From: Lysobacteraceae bacterium
GTDB lineage: Bacteria > Pseudomonadota > Gammaproteobacteria > Xanthomonadales > Wenzhouxiangellaceae
NCBI GenBank assembly: GCA_020201235.1
Contig: JAIVHD010000299.1
Location: 1-7,266 of the forward strand
Direction: 5' to 3'
DNA: 7,266 nt
The position numbers and the translations under genes are program-made. The notes under the pieces were generated by a model. It searched no databases. It saw nothing but the letters and a program-made list of their open reading frames with translations, and was not told the DNA's origin. Below are positions 1 through 5,193 of this stretch, piece by piece (within the stretch, counting starts at the first letter, position 1; each line of letters starts with the position of its first letter).

Positions 1-2790
1 AAGCGGGTTGGAAAGCTTCTCGTACTGCACCGCCAGCACCACGAACACCAAAAAAACCGCAAGCGCAATAACAATTGCCATTTCGCGACGGGTCTCGCGG
101 ATGGTCTCGAACTGGCCGCCGAGGATGACGCCGTACTGGCCAGGCATATCGATTGCATCGATGCGCGCCTGAACTTCGGCCATGATCGTGCCGACGTCAT
201 TCTGCGCGGTTTCGAAGTTGCCGACAATGCGCTGGATGCGCACCTGGTTTTCGCGTCCGATTTCGGCCGGCCCTTCCTCAAGCTTGAACTCAGCCACCTG
301 GCGAGCCTGGATGGGTCCGTTGACGCCGTTGGCCACAATCACCTGGCCGAGCGCATTGATATCGTTGACCTCGTCGCGCGGCAATCGCACGCGTACGTCG
401 TATTCGTTGATGCCGGTGCTAAAGCGGGTCGGGACGTAGCCCGAAACTGCATAGCGCAGACTTTGTGCCACGCTGTTGATGTCCAGCCCGAGCGCCGAGG
501 CGCGCTCGCGGTCGACGTCGATGCTGAGCAGCGGTGTGCGATCCTCGTCGTCCATTTCCACGCCAGTCAGTCCGGGGATGGTTTCGATGGCATCGATGAC
601 CTCGCGCGCCAGATTCTGCAGCACGCCGATGTCTTCGCCGACAATCTTGAGCTCCATGTCCTCGCCGCTGACGCCGAAGGTCAAGCCACGGATGCCGGGC
701 GACCAGACAAAAATTCGTGCGCCCGCAATGTCGAGCTGCTGCATGCGCGTCTCGGCTTCGGCGACCCAGCGGCTGGCGGGCCACTCGGGCCGCTGGTCGG
801 CGTCGCTCAGGCGCACCAGCACGTAGCCGCGGCCCGGACGCTCGTTGGCCACGCCGCCCCAGACGTTACCGCCGGCCAGTGCGAACACGCTTTGCACTTC
901 GGGCATGTCGTCGACTGCGGCCTCAATCAGCCGGGTTGCAGCATTGGTTTCCTCGGGCGTGGCACCGGCCGGCAACTGCATGCGAATGCCCAGTTCGCCA
1001 TCGTCAAGCTGCGGAAGAAATTCGCTACCAAGGCGCCCGGCCAACATCAGGCTGGCGACGAAAATCCCAAGACCGCCGGCAACCACACCCCAACGCCAAC
1101 CAATCAGCCCGCGCAGCAGGAGGCGGTATTTATCGGCCAGCCATTCGATCAGCGCATTGAAGCGCCTGTACACGGAAAGACGGTTGAAGCCGGATTCGAA
1201 CCGCACCCTGGCCAATTGCGCGGCCAGCATCGGCACCAGCGTCAGCGCCACCGCCAGCGAGGCGATGACGGCAAACGAAATGGTCACCAGCAGTTCGCGA
1301 AAGACCAGCGTTGCAAGCCCGGTGATCAGTAGAAATGGCGCGACCGCGGCCAGGTTGGTCAACGTGCCGGCGGTAATCGCCGACATCACTTCGTCGGCAC
1401 CCTCGTGGGCCGCCAGGTCGGCCGACTTGCCGAGCTTCTCTCGGTGTCGCGAGATGTTCTCCAGCATTACGATGGCGTTATCCAGCAACAAGCCGACCCC
1501 CAGCGCCAGCCCGCCGAGGCTCATCACGTTCAGGGTCAGGCCGGCCGCGCCCATCAGCGCGAACGTGGCCATTACGGCCAGCGGAATCGAAAGCCCGATG
1601 ACGAAGCTTTTGCGCAGGCTGCCGAGAAAAGCCAGCACCACCAGCATGGCGAGCACGCCGCCGAGAATGGCCGCGGCCGATACCGCACGCACCGAACCGC
1701 GGATGAAGTAGGCCGCATCTTCGGTGATCTTGTAGCCGATATCGGCCGGGATAAAGCCCGAAGCCTTCAGCGAGGCCAGTGTTTCGATGACCTCGTTGAC
1801 CACCGCCACGGTGTTGGCTTCGGGCTGCTTGAACACCGAAACCTGGGTGGCGGGAACGCCATCCAGGCGCACAAACAGGCGCTGCTCGCGGTAGCCGTCG
1901 CGCACTTCAGCGACCTCGTCGAGGCGAATTCTTCGGTCCGAGCCGGGCACCGCCAGCTGCACGTTGGCAATGTCCTCCGGTGATTTGAAGCGGCCGTCGG
2001 TGCGGGCCATCACGTCCATGCTGGCCGAGGTGATGTTGCCGGCGGCGACGTTGAGGTTTTCCAGTGCCAGCTGATCGGCCACGCCGGTCAGCGTCAAGCC
2101 ATAGGAGCGCAGGCGTTGCTGGTCGATGATGACTTCCAGCTCGCGTTCCTGGCCGCCGATGGCCTCGACCCCGGAGACCCCGGGAATCGACTGCAGTTGT
2201 GGGGCCAGCCGGTTGTCGACCCAGTCGCGCACTTCTCTGGGCGTGCGCAGGTCCGATGAGAAACCGGCTTCGAAAACCGACGACGAGCCCGGATCCCACT
2301 TGCGCAGGCGTGGCGGCTCGACATCGTCGGGCAACTGGCTGCGGGCGCGCTCCAGCAGCCTGGATGCATTCTGCAGCGCTGTGTCCAGGTTGGTGCCGTA
2401 CTCAAAGATCAAGTTGACGTCGGTGCGCCCTTCCTCGGCCTCGCTGGACATGCGTACCAGATTTTCGGTCGAAGCCAAGGCCCTTTCGAGCGGACGCGTG
2501 ACCTGTTCCTCGACCACTTCGGGCGCGGCACCCGGGTAGTTGACGTTGACCCGGATCAGTGGGTAGACGACCTCAGGTAGCAGATTGACCGGCAGGCGGT
2601 CGACGAAGAACAGGCCCATGACCAGCACCACCATGGCCAGTGCCGTAGTGCCGACCGGCCGCCGGATTGCCGCGTGGGTCAGGCCGCGGTAATAGCGCGT
2701 ACCGCGTGCCGGGTCGGTCGGGTCAAGCGGCTGACTTCGCTCTTGGCTGTTGTCCGGGACTTTGAAGTGGTTGTCGTCGTGGCCGCTCAT
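1..2790 (-). CDS. RND efflux transporter permease (HAE1/AcrB-like), C-terminus outside window
   Basis: Inner-membrane proton-driven pump subunit that would work with a periplasmic adaptor and an outer-membrane channel; its substrate cannot be told from sequence. The frame is open for 930 codons from ATG 2790 to the window edge. I translated it by hand and found no in-frame stop. TM1 lies near residues 45-64, after an unusually long polar N-terminal tail (family members such as AcrB begin TM1 near residue 10). A porter domain with PEVVYPLIRV and YPGAAPEVVEEQV follows. TM2-TM4 lie near 371-440, with the proton-relay helix reading GLLLDNAIVMLENI (D437, N438; AcrB has two Asp here). TM5-TM6 follow, TM7 is near 564-584, and the second porter half starts at FLPQLDDGELG. 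The visible part ends in TM8 at VQYEKLSNPL, so roughly TM9-TM12 are missing. The start overlaps the adaptor stop (ATGA). The family call is secure; the subfamily is not. Confidence 0.95.
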   Translation of the reverse strand, partial: MSGHDDNHFKVPDNSQERSQPLDPTDPARGTRYYRGLTHAAIRRPVGTTALAMVVLVMGLFFVDRLPVNLLPEVVYPLIRVNVNYPGAAPEVVEEQVTRPLERALASTENLVRMSSEAEEGRTDVNLIFEYGTNLDTALQNASRLLERARSQLPDDVEPPRLRKWDPGSSSVFEAGFSSDLRTPREVRDWVDNRLAPQLQSIPGVSGVEAIGGQERELEVIIDQQRLRSYGLTLTGVADQLALENLNVAAGNITSASMDVMARTDGRFKSPEDIANVQLAVPGSDRRIRLDEVAEVRDGYREQRLFVRLDGVPATQVSVFKQPEANTVAVVNEVIETLASLKASGFIPADIGYKITEDAAYFIRGSVRAVSAAAILGGVLAMLVVLAFLGSLRKSFVIGLSIPLAVMATFALMGAAGLTLNVMSLGGLALGVGLLLDNAIVMLENISRHREKLGKSADLAAHEGADEVMSAITAGTLTNLAAVAPFLLITGLATLVFRELLVTISFAVIASLAVALTLVPMLAAQLARVRFESGFNRLSVYRRFNALIEWLADKYRLLLRGLIGWRWGVVAGGLGIFVASLMLAGRLGSEFLPQLDDGELGIRMQLPAGATPEETNAATRLIEAAVDDMPEVQSVFALAGGNVWGGVANERPGRGYVLVRLSDADQRPEWPASRWVAEAETRMQQLDIAGARIFVWSPGIRGLTFGVSGEDMELKIVGEDIGVLQNLAREVIDAIETIPGLTGVEMDDEDRTPLLSIDVDRERASALGLDINSVAQSLRYAVSGYVPTRFSTGINEYDVRVRLPRDEVNDINALGQVIVANGVNGPIQARQVAEFKLEEGPAEIGRENQVRIQRIVGNFETAQNDVGTIMAEVQARIDAIDMPGQYGVILGGQFETIRETRREMAIVIALAVFLVFVVLAVQYEKLSNPL
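2787..2790 (-). other. ATGA stop-start overlap between adaptor and permease
   Basis: The adaptor's TGA (2787-2789) and the permease's ATG (2788-2790) overlap by four bases. No strong Shine-Dalgarno sequence stands just upstream of this ATG, which fits translational coupling. If the adaptor really is frameshifted, ribosomes in its first frame stop at 2969-2971. That is about 180 bases short of this overlap, so coupled permease translation could be reduced. The overlap is seen directly; the coupling effect is inferred. Confidence 0.8.
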
Positions 2791-3568
2791 GCTTCGCTGT
2801 CAGCCAGTTCGACGACCCGTACCAGGTCGCCTTCGGCAAGATCCAGCGGGTTGGACGAAACGATGCGGTCGCCGCGTTCAAGGCCACCCAGGATCTCGCG
2901 CCAGTCGCCCCGAAGAATCCCGGTGGAGACCGCGCGACGAACCAGTTCGTTGTTCTCGTCGATCACCATCACGTAGTGTTGCTGGCCCATCCCGACCGAG
3001 CCGGCCGGCACCGCGAGCACGTCCTGCTTGTAGTCGACCAGCAGGTCGGCGCGCGCCAGGAATCCGGGCCGCACGCCGAGCTCGAAGGCCTGTGCTGCCA
3101 CAGTTGTACCTCGGTGCTTGCGATCTCGACCGCCGATTGTGCGGTCAAAAAACTCGCCTCGTCGATGTAGTTGCTGTCGCGAAGCCGCTTGAGCCGATCA
3201 AACGTAGTCTGCGCCGCGCGCAACGACGCCTCGGCGCGGGCAAGCTGCGCGCGTTGCTCGCGCACGTCAATCTCGGCCAGCAACTGGCCGGCCTTGACCC
3301 GGTCGCCGGTCTCGACCAGAACCTCGCGCACGAAGCCGGCTGTGCGCGCGGCCAGCGCGATGGTTCGAAGCGTCTCAACCGGCGAGGATAACTGTACACG
3401 TCGCGACAGGTCGCGCTGCGATACTTCGTAGGCCCGAACCGGCAGCGAGGAGCGCTCCTCGCTGACCGCTGAGACCGGCTGCGAATTTGATTCGCATGCA
3501 GACAGCATCAGGCCGCCAGCGATGGCGGCCCCCGCCCAGAAAAACCGGATGCTCAAGTGCATGGACAT
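2787..3568 (-). pseudogene. RND periplasmic adaptor (membrane fusion protein) lipoprotein, broken by deletion and frameshift
   Basis: The intact protein would link the downstream RND permease to an outer-membrane channel. Frame one (3568 to about 3101) gives a lipoprotein signal with lipobox LSAC (Cys25). It continues with the first lipoyl half (GFVREVLVETGDRVKAGQLL, about 72-101) and most of the alpha-hairpin (102-156, ending STEVQL). It then runs out of family likeness and stops at 2969-2971. A second frame, readable from GTG 3101 to TGA 2787, gives AFELGVRPGFLARADLLVDY, the usual end of the beta-barrel, then the membrane-proximal domain and a normal C-terminus. The piece normally between them (second lipoyl half with an APFDG-type motif, and most of the beta-barrel) is in no frame. 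The two halves total about 260 residues against a usual 340-380. ATG 3568 (or 3562) is preferred over GTG 3619 because it places the signal peptide at the N-terminus. The disruption may be biological or an assembly error. Confidence 0.85.
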
Positions 3569-3606
3569 CTGTAAGATTGTAGCGCGGGCCGGTCCGACAA
3601 GCGCAA
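3568..3606 (-). promoter_or_regulatory. Possible adaptor/permease promoter with a leaderless-type start
   Basis: On the minus strand a TACAAT hexamer (3581-3576) matches the sigma-70 -10 consensus at five of six positions and sits seven bases before ATG 3568. Transcription would then begin at or next to the start codon, as in leaderless mRNAs. No clear Shine-Dalgarno sequence precedes the ATG. The -35 is poor: TTGCGC (3606-3601) is 19 bases upstream and TTGTCG (3600-3595) only 13. This is a weak candidate; the pair could instead be co-transcribed with ald. Confidence 0.3.
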
Positions 3607-3624
3607 ACGTTGCGTTCACGTCAC

Positions 3625-3669
3625 GCCCGACGAACGGGCCGTACCAACGCGCGACTGAGGTCTGCCTCA
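3625..3669 (-). terminator. Hairpins after ald, weak terminator candidate
   Basis: Two short hairpins follow ald. One overlaps its stop codon (TGAGG-CAGA-CCTCA, 3669-3656). The other is a five-pair GC stem with a five-base loop (GCCCG-TTCGT-CGGGC, 3639-3625). Neither is followed by a run of T on the minus strand, so intrinsic termination is doubtful. They may lessen read-through into the adaptor gene or protect the ald 3' end. Confidence 0.25.
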
Positions 3670-4788
3670 GCCCTGGGCCAGCGCCTGTGCCGACGGCACG
3701 TAGTCATAGCCCAGATCGGCGGCTACCGCCTTGTAGGTGACCTGACTCTGATACACGTTCAGGCCGGCCAACAGGTGCTCGTCGTCGAGCATCGCCCGCT
3801 TGGCACCTTTGTTGGCGATCTGCACGGCATAGGCGAGCGTGGCATTGGTCAGCGCAAAAGTTGAGGTGCGCGCGACCGCGCCGGGCATGTTGGCCACGCA
3901 ATAATGGATGATGCCGTCGACCTCGTAGGTCGGCGCGTGGTGGGTGGTTGCGTGCGAGGTCTCGAAGCAGCCGCCCTGGTCGATGGCAACATCCACCAGC
4001 ACCGAACCGGGCTGCATGATCGAAAGCTGATTCCTGCGCACCAGCTTTGGCGCGGCCGCCCCCGGAATCAGCACGGCCCCGATCACTAAATCGGCGGTCG
4101 ATAAGTGCTCCTCAATCGCCTCCTCGGTCGAGTACAGTGTGTTTAGCCGATCACCATACAGTTCGTCGAGGTACTTCAGCCGCGGCAGCGAGCGGTCGAA
4201 AATGGTCACGTCGGCACCCATGCCCATAGCCATGCGCGCGGCATTCAGACCGACCACGCCGCCGCCAATCACCATGACCTCGGCCGGGCGCACGCCTGGC
4301 ACGCCACCGAGCAGAATGCCGGACCCGCCCTGGGCCCGCTCCAGCGCATGCGCACCGGCCTGGATTGACATGCGCCCGGCAACCTCCGACATTGGCGCCA
4401 ACAGCGGCAAGCCGCCGGACTTGTCGGTCACCGTCTCGTAGGCGATCGCCGTGCAGCCGGACTTGACCAGCCCGCGGGTCTGCTGCGGGTCCGGTGCCAG
4501 GTGCAGATAGGTATAGAGAACCTGGCCCTCACGCAGCATCTCGCACTCGTTCGGTTGTGGTTCCTTGACCTTGATAATCATGTCGGCGCTGGCGAAAATT
4601 TCCTCGGCGGTGTCGGCAAGCGTACCGCCGGCGCGTTCGTACAGATCATCGGTCAGGCCGATCGCCTTGCCGCCGTCGCGCTGCACCATGACTTCATGAC
4701 CGTGACCTACAAGCTCGCGCACGCCGGCCGGCGTCAGACCGATCCGGTACTCGTGGTTCTTGATTTCCTTCGGTACTCCGATACGCAT
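3667..4788 (-). CDS. ald: Alanine dehydrogenase (NAD-dependent)
   Basis: This enzyme catalyses reversible oxidative deamination of L-alanine to pyruvate and ammonium with NAD+. It acts in the cytoplasm and links amino-acid use to central carbon and nitrogen metabolism. The protein is 373 residues, the family's usual length, and complete. It opens with [20 protein letters not shown], which contains substrate-binding Arg15. Lys75 (KVKEP), His96 (YLHLA), Met133 and Asp270 (VDVAIDQGG) fall at the positions of the known active-site residues of the M. tuberculosis enzyme. The Rossmann nucleotide loop GGGVVG is at 175-180, with Asp198 at the end of the second strand placed to bind the NAD ribose. 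NMPGAV (300-305) is the conserved C-terminal motif. ATG 4788 is supported by an AGGA Shine-Dalgarno seven bases upstream. It is flanked upstream by a long control region and downstream by the pump genes, with no obvious functional link to either. Nothing in it looks damaged. Confidence 0.97.
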   Translation of the reverse strand: MRIGVPKEIKNHEYRIGLTPAGVRELVGHGHEVMVQRDGGKAIGLTDDLYERAGGTLADTAEEIFASADMIIKVKEPQPNECEMLREGQVLYTYLHLAPDPQQTRGLVKSGCTAIAYETVTDKSGGLPLLAPMSEVAGRMSIQAGAHALERAQGGSGILLGGVPGVRPAEVMVIGGGVVGLNAARMAMGMGADVTIFDRSLPRLKYLDELYGDRLNTLYSTEEAIEEHLSTADLVIGAVLIPGAAAPKLVRRNQLSIMQPGSVLVDVAIDQGGCFETSHATTHHAPTYEVDGIIHYCVANMPGAVARTSTFALTNATLAYAVQIANKGAKRAMLDDEHLLAGLNVYQSQVTYKAVAADLGYDYVPSAQALAQG

Positions 4789-4793
4789 GGCGG

Positions 4794-4799
4794 TTTCCT
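4794..4799 (-). promoter_or_regulatory. Shine-Dalgarno site of ald
   Basis: AGGAAA on the minus strand contains the core AGGA seven bases before ATG 4788. The good spacing fixes this start. Confidence 0.7.
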
Positions 4800-4807
4800 G
4801 ATCAATA

Positions 4808-4834
4808 TTTAAAAGCGCGGGCTGAGCCCAGCCC
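4808..4834 (-). terminator. Hairpin plus short T-run in the ald leader (terminator or attenuator candidate)
   Basis: On the minus strand GGGCT (4834-4830) can pair with AGCCC (4823-4819) across a six-base loop. GCGC and then TTTTAAAT follow. The element ends about 20 bases before the ald start codon. It could end transcripts arriving from the upstream TPR gene, or act as a leader element of ald. The stem has only five pairs and the T-run is short and set back by four bases, so termination strength is uncertain. Confidence 0.25.
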
Positions 4835-4860
4835 TGATTGAGTTTGTGATGAACGATCGA

Positions 4861-4898
4861 AATCGGCCCGCGCCCTGCCCGACAGCGGCCCGATTATC
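4861..4898 (-). promoter_or_regulatory. Palindrome overlapping a -10-like hexamer upstream of ald
   Basis: AATCGGCCCGC (4861-4871) and GCGGCCCGATT (4885-4895) form an inverted repeat with 10 of 11 pairs and a 13-base gap. On the minus strand GATAAT (4898-4893), a five-of-six match to a -10 box, overlaps the outer arm. A start near 4886 would give ald a leader of about 97 bases. The layout resembles an operator over a promoter. No convincing -35 is visible, and I cannot name a regulator; Lrp/AsnC-type control of ald is known in other bacteria, but no site is recognised here. Confidence 0.3.
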
Positions 4899-4951
4899 AG
4901 ATTGGATATTCTAACGCCGCCGTGCCGCGGGTGCGATCGAATGGCTTGTCA

Positions 4952-5038
4952 ACTGTGCCGGTGCGAATCAAGGCGCGTTTCGCAGGGAATGGCCGCTCCC
5001 TTGCCAAGAAATGCAACGCCGAGTCGCGCCGGCACAGT
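4952..5038. repeat. Imperfect palindrome 1 of an intergenic repeat cluster
   Basis: The outer arms ACTGTGCCGGTGCGAATC (4952-4969) and GAGTCGCGCCGGCACAGT (5021-5038) are reverse complements at 16 of 18 positions. The centre contains a second near-palindrome, GGGAATGGCCGCTCCC (about 4985-5000), around GGCC. The whole 87-base unit could fold into one long interrupted hairpin. No gene reads through it convincingly. It resembles REP/BIME-like or MITE-like intergenic elements, but a second copy elsewhere in the genome has not been shown. Confidence 0.6.
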
Positions 5039-5042
5039 GGCT

Positions 5043-5066
5043 CCCCTTGTTTATTGACCGCAGGGG
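5043..5066. repeat. Small hairpin between the two palindromes
   Basis: CCCCT (5043-5047) and AGGGG (5062-5066) can pair around a 14-base AT-richer loop. It lies between the two larger palindromes, so the whole block 4952-5163 reads as three successive stem-loops. Confidence 0.4.
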
Positions 5067-5163
5067 CCGCCGCACAAGCGCCGTGGGCTGCGTTGCACTC
5101 GCTTGAATTGGCTCGGGCCAGCCCTGCGCTTGCGCGCCTTGCCCACAACGCTTGTGCGACGGC
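5066..5163. repeat. Imperfect palindrome 2 of an intergenic repeat cluster
   Basis: The 23-base arms at 5066-5088 and 5141-5163 are reverse complements at 20 of 23 positions, sharing GCGCTTGTGCG-like cores (CGCACAAGCG on the left, CGCTTGTGCG on the right). The inner GGCT (5110-5113) and AGCC (5120-5123) pair around nearly the same centre, so the unit is a nested 98-base palindrome. Its outer edge lies 30 bases past the stop codon of the TPR protein. It could form the 3' hairpin of that transcript, but there is no T-run, so a repeat element is the better reading. Confidence 0.6.
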
Positions 5164-5193
5164 TGAGCGTTACCTCATTAGCCGCATGGCCCA

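Noticed and set aside
463..1711. Long plus-strand open frames of 289 and 288 codons (463-1332 and 845-1711)
   Set aside because: They lie antisense to the RND permease, whose translation matches the family throughout. Their own products are low-complexity Arg/Ala/Gln/Ser-rich strings typical of antisense frames in GC-rich DNA.
3095..3110. Programmed ribosomal frameshift joining the two adaptor frames
   Set aside because: No slippery heptamer or downstream structure is seen at the junction. A frameshift alone would not restore the missing lipoyl and beta-barrel segment.
3145..3399. Third minus-strand frame overlapping the adaptor (84 codons)
   Set aside because: It is Arg/Ser/Cys-rich with no adaptor motifs, and is a shadow of the first adaptor frame.
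3569..4788. Functional operon linking alanine dehydrogenase to the efflux pump
   Set aside because: They share a strand, but a 98-base spacer with hairpins and a possible separate promoter lies between them. I know of no pathway tying the two together, so adjacency alone is not enough.
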